The notes under the pieces: model-generated
Database searches by the model: none
What the model was told of the DNA's origin: nothing
Seen by the model: only the letters and a program-made list of their open reading frames with translations
Shown here: positions 1 to 9,803 of the stretch, in pieces
Position numbering within the stretch: the stretch's first letter is position 1
How the letters are laid out: each line of letters opens with the position of its first letter
From: Planctomycetaceae bacterium
GTDB lineage: Bacteria > Planctomycetota > Planctomycetia > Planctomycetales > Planctomycetaceae
Length of the DNA stretch: 64,000 nt
Reading direction: 5' to 3'
NCBI GenBank assembly: GCA_017795105.1
Contig: CP051247.1
Coordinates: 124,001-188,000, forward strand
Program-made: the position numbers and the translations under genes

Positions 1-366
1 AATCAGAGTGATCTCATTCCAGAACAGACTGCCATCTTTCCGATAGTTCCGCGCCACAACACGGCAGTCGGTTCCCTGTTGAATCGATTCTCGCAGAGCA
101 ACCACCGACTCCTGCGACTGGTCATCCCCCTGCAGAAAACGGGGGTCCCGATTCAACATCTCTTCGATTGAATACCCCGTGAGTTCGACTGCGGCCTGAT
201 TGGCAAAAATGATGGGACATGCATCGTCCCTCGGCATCGTTACGAGCAAAGCGAAACCAACGGCATCAAGTGTTCGCAGCAGGTCTTCCGGGGTTGAGAT
301 GGTTTCGTCGATCAACCTGCAAAGCAGCTGAAGATGCGATTCAGAATTGCCCGTGCAGTCAGTCAT
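1..366 (-). CDS. PAS-domain signalling protein, N-terminal part (runs off the window)
   Basis: Reading the minus strand from an ATG at 366 gives 122 codons with no stop before the window edge, so only the N-terminus is present. After about 30 residues there is a PAS fold: FANQAAVELTGYS, then NRDPRFLQGDDQ, then CRVVARNYRKDGSLFWNE. This spacing is typical of PAS/LOV sensors, and in photoactive LOV domains the equivalent motif is NCRFLQ. Here the cysteine position is proline (DPRFLQ), so flavin photochemistry of the classical type is not expected. An upstream in-frame ATG at 432 is possible. No clear ribosome binding site marks either start. The output domain (histidine kinase, GGDEF or other) lies outside the window. 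Confidence 0.75.
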   Translation of the reverse strand, partial: MTDCTGNSESHLQLLCRLIDETISTPEDLLRTLDAVGFALLVTMPRDDACPIIFANQAAVELTGYSIEEMLNRDPRFLQGDDQSQESVVALRESIQQGTDCRVVARNYRKDGSLFWNEITLI

Positions 367-583
367 CGAAATCCATTCGGAAGCAACGGAAAGCAGAAGA
401 CGTTCGCTCAGATTATAGACTCGGCCGGACATCCGCAAACCGGGCTGTAGCAAAACTCGCTACAGGCCAGATCCGGTTTCAGAGATATCGTCGAACGCTG
501 CAGACATGGAAACTGATCAGGTCGAATGAAGAACAAGAGAACGGATCACCCGACATATGACCGGGTGATGTCATTGACTCCCG

Positions 584-796
584 GTGTCATCCATTTTCGA
601 GGAGCATTCTTATGACCAGCGTCTCGCATCCCGGGGAAAGTCCCAGAGGTATCGCCGAAGCTTCTTCCGGGTCATCGACCTTCCTTGTGATGTCGAGCAG
701 GAAGCTGTCGCCGCGGAACTCAGGGACGGAGTACTCCACGTGACTCTTCCCAAGTCCGAGGAGGCGAAGGCTCATCGAATCTCCGTGAAAGGGTAA
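584..796 (+). pseudogene. Hsp20 (alpha-crystallin) C-terminal remnant
   Basis: A 70-codon frame opens with GTG at 584 and has a stop codon just upstream. From about residue 26 it matches the end of the alpha-crystallin domain of small heat-shock proteins: FFRVIDLPCDVEQE, then ELRDGVLHVTLPKSEEAK and a final RISVKG. The family normally has about 140-160 residues with a complete alpha-crystallin sandwich. The first half of that sandwich is absent here, and I could not find it in any frame upstream. It is best read as a decayed gene or a fragment left by deletion. It sits just ahead of a shortened baeRF-like gene, another stress-associated family. Confidence 0.65.
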
Positions 797-958
797 GCGA
801 ATCTCGAAGACAAAGGGCTCGGCTCCGAATGGAGGAATCCGTTCCGAGTCTGTCCTGCGGGTTCAGATCCTCCAGTGTGGTCTGGCCGGGCCCTTTGCTT
901 TTCCTTTTGTTGCAAGTCTCTACTGTTCAACAGGAACTCAGCGACAAGGCCGCCTCTC

Positions 959-1708
959 ATGTCTACCGAAATCAGCCTGACCGATCTCCGTCGACTGGCA
1001 GCCGTTTGCGAGCTGCCAGCGATCACAATCTACCTGCCCGGACCGGGGCGTCTTCGCGACGGCGAGCAGGTTCGTTCGCGGTTTCGCGAATTGCTTGAAC
1101 AGGCCGAACGCACTGTCAAAACCTGGTGGACAGACGCGGTACGCGCAAGGCATTTGCTCGCTCCCGCACTCGCTTTGCTGGAGGGCACAACACTGGATGA
1201 ACTTGGAAGCTCGACGTTGGCCTGTTTCATGACATCACGAGGAATGAAGTGTCTCCGACTGCCGGCGCTGTTGCACGAGCTGGTCTATATTGGCCCGCAT
1301 CTTCATTTAACTCCTTTATTGCCTTTTATCGATGCGGCCGCTCCTGACGGTTTCGACGGCAGGACGGAGCGGGCCGACGACTACCTTCGATGTACGGAAA
1401 TGGATCGCATCTTTTCCGCGGTTCACAACGACCGCGTCGAGCTTCTCGGTTTCGTCCCCGATCGGGAATTGTGGGGAACCTACGGTGAAAGCGGCGATGC
1501 CGCGAACCTGCATCCCAGCCGACAGGATGATGACGAATGCCTGATCAATCTGCTCTTCATACTCGCCATACTTCGCGGAACTCCCTGGATCGTTCTTCCA
1601 GACCAGAATGACTCGACTCCCTTTTCAGTCATGGCCTGGTTGAAACCCGCTCCGAACGAGCGACACTCATCGCGTCAACCAGAGGTTGCATCTTCCGCCA
1701 GCTTGTGA
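959..1708 (+). CDS. Shortened baeRF-like (bacterial archaeo-eukaryotic release factor family) protein
   Basis: This 249-residue soluble protein starts at MSTEISLTDLRRLAAVCELP. The N-terminal third resembles the baeRF family: a PAITIYLPGP strand, then a helical stretch, then LACFMTSRGMKCLRLP and a GPHLHLTPLLPFI segment. The C-terminal third keeps the family's end: RVELLGFVPDRELWG, ECLINLLFILAIL, GTPWIVLP and PFSVMAWL. Family members usually exceed 350 residues. The central eRF1-like segment between the PLLPFI motif (about residue 120) and the RVELLGF region is almost missing, so this copy may be inactive. A longer frame begins at 875, but the sequence before 959 resembles translated non-coding DNA. 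The family assignment is from motif memory and is not certain. Confidence 0.6.
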   Translation: MSTEISLTDLRRLAAVCELPAITIYLPGPGRLRDGEQVRSRFRELLEQAERTVKTWWTDAVRARHLLAPALALLEGTTLDELGSSTLACFMTSRGMKCLRLPALLHELVYIGPHLHLTPLLPFIDAAAPDGFDGRTERADDYLRCTEMDRIFSAVHNDRVELLGFVPDRELWGTYGESGDAANLHPSRQDDDECLINLLFILAILRGTPWIVLPDQNDSTPFSVMAWLKPAPNERHSSRQPEVASSASL

Positions 1709-1817
1709 TCGAACAGCGTCCTGCGATGTCCCTGCGCTCCTGCTCCCGCCAGAATTTGCTATCGTAGACCGAGCCACAATCCATCGCGTATCGCTTCGAC
1801 AGCGTTCACAAGCAGGG

Positions 1818-3221
1818 ATGCGACTCTCACCAATGTCCGCCGAAAGGTCACCCAGACGGATTGTCCCATGGATCGGGCGAATTGGTGCGGCTGCCGTGTT
1901 CTGCTGGGGAGGGGCAGGGGGATTCCACCTTCTGGGACTTCCCGTCGAGCAGCAGATCAGCTGTACGATGATGCTGGCGGCGGCTCTGATGTGGATGACG
2001 GAAGCCGTTCCACTGTTTGTGACCAGCCTTCTCGTCCTCTTTCTGAGCCTGGCCTGGTTGCACCCCGCACTTCAGGTCGCTGGCCGGACCGTCCCTCCTT
2101 CAGTGTTTACCGGGCCGTTCTTTTCCGATGTCATCCTGCTGTTCCTCGGCGGGTTTGTTCTTGCAGCCGCCCTGAAACGGCAGTCCCTCGATCTCTATGC
2201 GGCTTCGGCGCTGATGAAACTGAGCGGGTCTTCGTTGAAGAAGTTGCTGCTCGTTTCCATGAGCACGACGGCTTTTCTATCGATGTGGCTGAGCAATACC
2301 GCCTCGACCGCGATGATGCTCGCGTTAATGCTTCCCCTCGTACATCAGTTGCCTGAGGAAGCGGCCGCTCGTTCTGCACTCCTGCTCGGGATTCCGTTCG
2401 CGGCCAATATCGGGGGCTTGGGGACACCGATTGGGAGTCCCCCCAACGCGATCGCTTTGCAGTATCTTCGCGATGTCGATGCTGCTCCCAGTTTCGGAGT
2501 CTGGGTGTTGATCGGATTGCCGGGCGTGATCGGGATGATTGGCTTCAGCTGGTTCGTCCTTACGACCATGTTCGATGTGCGGGGCGAACTGAGTGACGGG
2601 AGCCGGGAGCCACCTTCGATCGCATGGACTCCAGCCACGTTTTTTGTACTCACGGTCACGCTATCCACAATCCTTCTATGGCTGACAACCGACTGGCACG
2701 GTTATCGATCCGGAATCGTCGCCCTGATCCCGGTTCTACTGTTCTTCGGCTCCGGACTACTGGGTGTCGCTGATCTGAAGACTCTCTCCTGGGATGTCCT
2801 CCTGCTGATGGGAGGCGGACTCTGCCTCGGCGAAGTTCTGGCAACGAGTGGATTCGCTGAGACACTCGTCAACTGGCTGCCGACGGATGGCCTGTCGGTG
2901 TATGGAAGCATGGTCTTCTTTGGCTGTGGGTCCTGTCTGCTTTCTTCGGTGATGAGTAATACCGCCACCGCGAACCTGATTCTCCCCATCGCCGCCTCTC
3001 TTTCGCTGGAGCCGATTCGCCCAATCATGATCGGCATCGCCTTTGCATGCACGCTCGCCATGCCGCTCCCTGTCTCGACACCGCCGAATGCGCTCGTTTT
3101 CAGCAGCGGAGAAATCCGCCTCAGCAACCTTCAGAAAGCGGGGGCGATTATTACGATCGCCGGCTGCATTCTGGCCTTTACCACGGGCTGGTGGTGGTGG
3201 AAACTCTGGGGACTGTTTTAA
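1818..3221 (+). CDS. DASS/SLC13-family sodium-coupled anion symporter
   Basis: A 467-residue polytopic inner-membrane protein with about 11-12 hydrophobic segments. It carries both signature hairpin motifs of the divalent anion:Na+ symporter family, WLSNTASTAMM (SNT at about residue 159) and VMSNTATANLILP (about residue 380). These form the Na+ and carboxylate/sulfate sites in the known family. The GTPIGSPPNAIA loop and the CTLAMPLPVSTPPNALVF segment are also typical. Substrates in the family are C4-dicarboxylates, citrate, phosphate or sulfate, and the sequence does not decide between them. The frame is open from 1686, but hydrophobic family similarity begins only after 1818. An ATG at 1833 is an alternative start. 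No obvious operon partner. Confidence 0.88.
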   Translation: MRLSPMSAERSPRRIVPWIGRIGAAAVFCWGGAGGFHLLGLPVEQQISCTMMLAAALMWMTEAVPLFVTSLLVLFLSLAWLHPALQVAGRTVPPSVFTGPFFSDVILLFLGGFVLAAALKRQSLDLYAASALMKLSGSSLKKLLLVSMSTTAFLSMWLSNTASTAMMLALMLPLVHQLPEEAAARSALLLGIPFAANIGGLGTPIGSPPNAIALQYLRDVDAAPSFGVWVLIGLPGVIGMIGFSWFVLTTMFDVRGELSDGSREPPSIAWTPATFFVLTVTLSTILLWLTTDWHGYRSGIVALIPVLLFFGSGLLGVADLKTLSWDVLLLMGGGLCLGEVLATSGFAETLVNWLPTDGLSVYGSMVFFGCGSCLLSSVMSNTATANLILPIAASLSLEPIRPIMIGIAFACTLAMPLPVSTPPNALVFSSGEIRLSNLQKAGAIITIAGCILAFTTGWWWWKLWGLF

Positions 3222-3300
3222 GGTTTCGTTGAGAAGTTCCCCGGATTCGAAGGCATTCTGAAGATCGAGATCTCGAGTCGACGGTAAATCTAATCCCAGT

Positions 3301-5193
3301 ATGAAACCTTTCACTCTCTTCCGACTCCCGCCCGGTCTTCTCGTCGTTCTCACGACGGCCATTCTCGCGCGGCTCGTTCTGCTCTGGCTATGGGCAGGAT
3401 CGCCGTACTGGGAGTACTTCAGAGCCGATCATGCCTTCTATAAGGACTGGGGGCTCATGATCGCCAGGGGGCAACTGTCGCTCGGGCACATTTTCGAGCA
3501 GGGGCCGCTGTATGCCTACTGGCTTGGAGCGATCTACTCGCTGTTCGGAGATACCGACTGGCCGGTGCTCCTCGTTCAGCTGGCGGCCGGCGTGCACACG
3601 AGTTGCCTGCTCTACTGGATCGGACGTCGTGTCAGTGGTGAAGCAACGGGGATCGCTGCGGGGGTTCTGGCCGCCCTGTACGGTCCTTTGATCTATTTCG
3701 AGCTGCTGGTTATGAAGTCATGGGTTTCGCCCTGGCTGACGACATGGATCTGCCTGATCGTGCTGCGGCTGTTCGATGTTCGGGGGGACTCCATACCTCG
3801 CGGTAGATATGGATCTTCGATCGCGGTCGGGTTTCTGATTGGTTTACTGTGTCTGGTTCGAGAAAACCATGTGCTGCTCCTGCTCCCGACAGGCCTTGCA
3901 ATTGCCGCGGCTCAGAGCGCTTCATCGCGGTGGTTGCGGCTCATCGGTCCCGGGCTGATGATCGCAACCTGCATCCTGACGACGATTCCGGCGACCGTTC
4001 ACAATTTCGCCGTCAGCGGGCGCATTGTCTGGATTACGTCTGGTGGGGGCGAAGTTTTCTATATGGGGTGGGGGCCGGATGCGACCGGGTACTACCAGAA
4101 TCCGCCGTTCGTTCGGCCGGATCCGTTTCTGGAGCACGAGGACTTCCGTCTCGAAGCCTCCCGGAGAATCGGGGAGCCCGTCGACTATCCTCAGTCTTCG
4201 CAATACTGGATGAAGACCGCCCTTGCGGAAGCCATCGGCAATTCCGGTCGATCGATTTCGCTGATCGGTCGGAAGTTGCTGATTCTGTTCAACGACTTCG
4301 AGGTCCCGGACAGCGACTTCTACACCGCGGCTCGGAAAATTGTCCCCGCGTTTCTCTGGCTGCCGACGTTGGGATGGATCATCGGCCTGGCCGCGCTCGG
4401 CTCGCTGCTCGTGCCGTGGCGAGATCGACGATGGCAGTTCCTCATGGGCATCCTTGTCGTGCATATCCTATCGGTGGTGCTCACCTATAATTTCGCCCGT
4501 TTCCGACTGGGGATGCTTCCTGTTGTCTACCTGCTGGCCGGTCTGGCCCTGGTCTGGATCGTAACGGGGAAAAGAACGCCGGCTGGCCGAATAACGGCTG
4601 TTCCGCTCCGGGCTGTCGGAGGACTCGCCGCTGCTGTCATCTCACTGATGAGCTTTCTTCCTCCCCCCGGTTTTGCTGAAGCTGGCTTCGTCCCGATCGA
4701 AGAACAGTTCATCGAGCAGCTTCAGGGGCGGACCGAATTGCTCGAGAAGGCCCGGCGGCTGGAATCCTCTGTCGGCGAGGAACTCAGTTCTGAGGAAGCT
4801 CTGGACATTGCGCAGGCATGGATGACGGCCAGCCAGCGTTTCCGCGCGACACGATGGTTGCTCGATTCGTTGGAGCTGAATCCGAAAAACCCACTGGCCT
4901 GGCAATATTTGGGAGTCATTCGTGGTAAGGCGGGGCGTTTCGATCAGGCAGCGGAGGCATTGCACAAAGCGATCGAGATCAAGCCGGGCGATCCGGATCT
5001 CTGGGCGAATCTCGGCAATGCGAAGTTCCATCAGGCTCTGCAAGGAACTTTTTCCCCGGCCCAGCGAGTCGAATCTCTCAAGGATGCTCGGAGCGCCTAT
5101 GCCACCGGACTGGAGTTCGCCCCGGAGCATCCGACCTGTCAGCAGGGCATCACCATGTGCGACGCCGCTCTTCAAACAGTCGAAACGGAATGA
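3301..5193 (+). CDS. GT39/ArnT-like membrane glycosyltransferase with C-terminal TPRs
   Basis: A 630-residue protein. The first about 450 residues contain many transmembrane helices, with a luminal loop after helix 1 that carries acidic residues (D43, D49 in FRADHAFYKDWG) as in the polyprenyl-phosphate-sugar transferases of the GT39/GT83 clan. A HIFEQGPLYAYWLGAIY segment is also typical of that clan. The region after about residue 500 is soluble and contains TPR-like repeats, for example NPLAWQYLGVIRGKAGRFDQAAEALHKA presented in two 34-residue units (about residues 520-600). It presumably transfers a sugar from a lipid-linked donor to an envelope or secreted acceptor. Substrate unknown. It follows the transporter by 79 bases and ends at a hairpin terminator shared with the convergent DUF1559 gene. 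Confidence 0.8.
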   Translation: MKPFTLFRLPPGLLVVLTTAILARLVLLWLWAGSPYWEYFRADHAFYKDWGLMIARGQLSLGHIFEQGPLYAYWLGAIYSLFGDTDWPVLLVQLAAGVHTSCLLYWIGRRVSGEATGIAAGVLAALYGPLIYFELLVMKSWVSPWLTTWICLIVLRLFDVRGDSIPRGRYGSSIAVGFLIGLLCLVRENHVLLLLPTGLAIAAAQSASSRWLRLIGPGLMIATCILTTIPATVHNFAVSGRIVWITSGGGEVFYMGWGPDATGYYQNPPFVRPDPFLEHEDFRLEASRRIGEPVDYPQSSQYWMKTALAEAIGNSGRSISLIGRKLLILFNDFEVPDSDFYTAARKIVPAFLWLPTLGWIIGLAALGSLLVPWRDRRWQFLMGILVVHILSVVLTYNFARFRLGMLPVVYLLAGLALVWIVTGKRTPAGRITAVPLRAVGGLAAAVISLMSFLPPPGFAEAGFVPIEEQFIEQLQGRTELLEKARRLESSVGEELSSEEALDIAQAWMTASQRFRATRWLLDSLELNPKNPLAWQYLGVIRGKAGRFDQAAEALHKAIEIKPGDPDLWANLGNAKFHQALQGTFSPAQRVESLKDARSAYATGLEFAPEHPTCQQGITMCDAALQTVETE

Positions 5194-5203
5194 GCGCAAA
5201 AAG

Positions 5204-5229
5204 AAAGAGCCGACACTCGCCGGCTCTTT
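5204..5229. terminator. Bidirectional intrinsic terminator
   Basis: A perfect 9-bp stem AAAGAGCCG/CGGCTCTTT with an 8-base loop lies between the convergent glycosyltransferase and DUF1559 stop codons. A-rich and T-rich flanks give each strand a short U tract, so it can serve both genes. Confidence 0.8.
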
Positions 5230-5256
5230 CGTAACCTTCTCGCTTCGTGACCGAGT

Positions 5257-6225
<969 letters not shown>

Positions 6226-6526
6226 AAAGTCTCTCCAGGAAGGCAAAGGATGACGTCGGCGCAGTCGTTTCACAAAACGCACCGCAATGACGAATAAACA
6301 CCTCAGGAAGGAAATTGGGGTGGGGAGTTGAGCACAATTCTAGAAAAATCAGGAACGATTAAAACAGAAAAGCCTGAAAATATTTCTATGTGTCTCCGGC
6401 GTGCCAAACCTTAGTGCATTTGTACACACAGGTGAGACGTCTTATCCGTTAAGGAATCCGTCCGAGAATTCATCTTATCGGCCAGAAAACGCCACAAATC
6501 CAGCGTCTAAAATTGATTACCGCGCC
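6226..6526. other. Intergenic region upstream of DUF1559 copy 1
   Basis: About 300 bases without a supported gene. It is more AT-rich than its surroundings around 6340-6400 and likely carries the promoter of the minus-strand DUF1559 gene, but I could not assign -35/-10 boxes. The small frames crossing it show no family features. Confidence 0.5.
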
Positions 6527-8026
6527 TCAATCAGTCCCGTTAAAACCGATGGAGGGGGATTCAATCGAGTCCAGGATTTCGCTGAAACTCGCCGGCCGCA
6601 GAGCGATTGGCTTCCTCAGACATTGCATCACGACCTTATTCAGACACTTCGGAAGTGTGCGGATCGGGGCGGGGCCCGGACTGTCTGAAAGGATGCCACT
6701 CAGAGTCCCGACCAGTGAGTCTGCCTGGTTGGGGGACTGGCCCGTCGCGAGGAAATAGAGCAGTCCTCCGAAACCGTAGATGTCAGTGTGCACCCCGATC
6801 GGACCAAACGCTGAGGAGATCTGCTCGGGAGCAAGAAAACCGGGAGTGCCGCCGACGGGAACGTCGGCGGCTTCGCCAATCAAACGGGCGAAGCCAAAGT
6901 CCGTAATGAGGGGAGTCTGGTCGTCCCGAATTAACACGTTTCCCGGGGAGATGTCTCCATGAACGACGCCCGACTCATGAATGGCCTGCAACGCTCTGGC
7001 AATCAGGATCCCACACGCCGTGATCTGCTGACTCGTCAGCCCCTGGGATGCCCGCCATTGGTTGAGGTTCTTTCCTTCGACATAGTCCGTCACGATGAAG
7101 GTCCCGCCGTGGGGCGTAACGCCGAAGCCGTGGACGCGAACTACGCTCGGCTGATTCAGTAACTGGGTCTGGCTGACCTCTCTGATCAGACTTTCGACAC
7201 AGCGACGATCCCGCCAGAACCTCTTCTTCAGGAACTTCACCGCAACCCGTTGCCCGTTCCTCAGCCAGGTTGCGAGATACACCTTCCCGAAACTCCCCTG
7301 GCCGATCAGGCGGTGTAATTTCAGATCGACGTAGTCGATGTCGGCAAGCGCTGTTGTCGGTGGACCTGCCGCCCGAACGCCGGCATGCCCGGCCGACGCG
7401 GGACGCGGTCCTGTCTCTGCGATCGCATCGATTCTGTCCGGTTGCCGGCCCCCTTCGAGAATCTCACGAAATGCCTTCAGGACACGCCTGACAGTCCGCT
7501 CGGATCTGCCCGTAGTCTTGGCGATCTCGGAGTGCTGTTCTCCCTGGAGACGAAGGCCGACGATCTCTCGGTCGACGGCAGAGAGTCGATCGAGAGCGTT
7601 CTTCAGCAGTTCGCTTGCAGTCGCGAGAGCGGACGGTGTCGGATCAGCGGCCGCGAAGTCAGGCAGGAACGCTTCCGGGAGCTCCGTCGCATCGCGTCGA
7701 ACATCCTGATACTGCGTGGTGTTCCGGCTCGCCTGCCGGGCCAGTTTTCGCATCGTGACCGTTGCCAGCAATGGCCAAAGGTGGTCGTCTTCTGGGACGG
7801 ACATCAGGCCCCGATCGAATCCCACAAAGACGCTTCGCCAGGCGGACAAGACAATGTCTTCGGCATCGACACGAAGGGCCAGCCGCCGCGAAAGACGCGA
7901 CTGCACAAGAGCAGTTAATCGGACATGAAATCGCCGAAAGAGCACGCTGGCAGCGGCGTCATGTCCGCTCTTCCAAGCCTCCAGCAGCTGCTGGTTCGAC
8001 AGCGTCTCAACGGCGGAATCGGACAT
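6527..8026 (-). CDS. ECF sigma factor-Ser/Thr protein kinase fusion
   Basis: A single 499-residue chain joins two regulators. Residues about 10-95 form an ECF sigma region 2 (LEAWKSGHDAAASVLFRRF, RVDAEDIVLSAWRSVF, WPLLATVTMRKL). Residues about 135-192 form region 4 with a helix-turn-helix (LSAVDREIVGLRLQGEQHSEIAK, RSERTVRRVLK). A Gly/Ala/Pro linker of about 35 residues leads to a Hanks-type kinase from about 232: glycine loop GQGSFGKV (242-249), VAVKF lysine K264, catalytic HGDISPGN (D358, N363), DFG (376-378) and APE (399-401). The arginine of the usual HRD is glycine, so it is a non-RD kinase. No transmembrane helix follows, so it is probably a cytoplasmic, self-contained one-protein switch. 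Known planctomycete systems often have sigma and kinase genes side by side. Target promoters are unknown. Confidence 0.93.
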   Translation of the reverse strand: MSDSAVETLSNQQLLEAWKSGHDAAASVLFRRFHVRLTALVQSRLSRRLALRVDAEDIVLSAWRSVFVGFDRGLMSVPEDDHLWPLLATVTMRKLARQASRNTTQYQDVRRDATELPEAFLPDFAAADPTPSALATASELLKNALDRLSAVDREIVGLRLQGEQHSEIAKTTGRSERTVRRVLKAFREILEGGRQPDRIDAIAETGPRPASAGHAGVRAAGPPTTALADIDYVDLKLHRLIGQGSFGKVYLATWLRNGQRVAVKFLKKRFWRDRRCVESLIREVSQTQLLNQPSVVRVHGFGVTPHGGTFIVTDYVEGKNLNQWRASQGLTSQQITACGILIARALQAIHESGVVHGDISPGNVLIRDDQTPLITDFGFARLIGEAADVPVGGTPGFLAPEQISSAFGPIGVHTDIYGFGGLLYFLATGQSPNQADSLVGTLSGILSDSPGPAPIRTLPKCLNKVVMQCLRKPIALRPASFSEILDSIESPSIGFNGTD

Positions 8027-8131
8027 TTCCGGAAAACTTTAAGGAACGCGAGGATTTCGTGGCCGGTTTGCAGGCTCAATCAGCATTCACCTGACAAGGC
8101 AATTCTCAACCTTGTTCAGGAGAAACTCATC

Positions 8132-8404
8132 ATGGTAATGGTTGTTACAAAACCTTGTTCCGGCTGCAAGTACACTGACTGCGTCGTCGTCTGCCTCGTC
8201 GAAGCCTTCCACGAGGGGGAGACGATGCTCTACATCAGTGAGGCCTGCGTCGAATGCGATGCCTGTGTCCCGGAATGTCCCGTCGAAGCGATTTACCTCG
8301 ATCGGAATGTTCCGGCCAAATGGGAACACTACATCGAACTCAATCGCGTCATGTGTCAGCAGCTTCCACAGATTACGGAGAAGAAAGAGCCGCTCTGTGG
8401 GTGA
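8132..8404 (+). CDS. fdxA: FdxA-type 7Fe/8Fe ferredoxin
   Basis: A 90-residue ferredoxin preceded by AGGAG nine bases upstream of ATG 8132. Cysteines 9, 12, 17 and 21 (CSGCKYTDCVVVC) and 39, 42, 45 and 49 (CVECDACVPECP) match the FdxA pattern of a [3Fe-4S] plus a [4Fe-4S] cluster. The family's C-terminal tail ending ITEKKEPL is also present. The proline that normally follows the fourth cysteine of the first motif (CP) is leucine here (CL). It is a cytoplasmic low-potential electron carrier with no evident dedicated partner gene adjacent. It is divergent from the sigma-kinase gene and convergent with DUF1559 copy 2. The open frame extends upstream to 7925, but without family similarity. Confidence 0.93.
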   Translation: MVMVVTKPCSGCKYTDCVVVCLVEAFHEGETMLYISEACVECDACVPECPVEAIYLDRNVPAKWEHYIELNRVMCQQLPQITEKKEPLCG

Positions 8405-8413
8405 AACGAAATC

Positions 8414-8440
8414 AGCCCGAAGAGCAAGGCTCTCCGGGCT
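8414..8440. terminator. Bidirectional hairpin terminator
   Basis: A 12-bp stem with one mismatch, AGCCCGAAGAGC/GCTCTCCGGGCT, and a 3-base loop lies ten bases after the ferredoxin stop and before the convergent DUF1559 stop. A short GTCTTT tract follows on the + strand. Confidence 0.72.
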
Positions 8441-8465
8441 GTCTTTGGCAGATGATACTTGGCTT

Positions 8466-9404
<939 letters not shown>

Positions 9405-9727
9405 AAGGTCCTCAGTCAGAGTAGAGTCACCAGGTCGGCCCGAAGGGCTGGAGGGAGGCCCACCTTAACCATCGGCCGCAATCAGGTCAACTGATGCTTA
9501 TGCGAGGATTAGTGGAGAGCGGGGGCCTGAAGAATGCCTCCTGTCACTGTTTAACGCAGAGGCCTGAGGGTTGTCTTCACGTGATCCCGTCTTCTGGCAT
9601 ACGAACCTGAGACTTCACCCCGTGTCCATCACTTCGATCCGTTGATGTCGCGATCCAGCGGCATTCAGGCTGCCTGCGAAGGTTCAGTGCTGGATGTTCC
9701 GGACATGGTTTCTGAAGAGCGGCGTCA
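9405..9727. other. Intergenic region, no gene seen
   Basis: About 320 bases between DUF1559 copy 2 and the tRNA-like element. No frame here has recognisable protein features. It should contain the promoters for the divergent DUF1559 gene and for the tRNA-like sequence, which I could not pinpoint. Confidence 0.5.
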
Positions 9728-9803
9728 ATTTCGGTTAGCTCAATTGGTAGAGCATCAGGCCATTAACCTGAGTGTTGTGGGTTCGATTCCCATGCCGATC
9801 GCC
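9728..9803 (+). tRNA. tRNA-Asn-like gene with abnormal anticodon loop; possible pseudogene
   Basis: A cloverleaf can be drawn by hand. The D arm is GCTC-AATTGGTA-GAGC (9737-9752), the anticodon stem TCAGG/CCTGA (9754-9758, 9766-9770), the variable loop GTGTT, the T arm GTGGG-TTCGATT-CCCAT (9776-9792), the discriminator G at 9800, and an encoded CCA (9801-9803). Overall it resembles bacterial tRNA-Asn, whose loop reads CTGTTAA. Here the loop reads CCATTAA, so the universal U33 is C and the anticodon would be ATT. The acceptor stem pairs at only five of seven positions (TTTCGGT against GCCGATC). It is a decayed or functionally altered copy, and a normal tRNA-Asn should exist elsewhere. Confidence 0.6.

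Noticed and set aside
219..560. Open frame of 113 codons on the + strand
   Set aside because: It overlaps the minus-strand PAS gene and has Arg/Ser-rich sequence with no family features.
9728..9803. tRNA-like element as an integration (att) site
   Set aside because: No integrase gene and no direct repeat of its 3' end were found in the flanking sequence.
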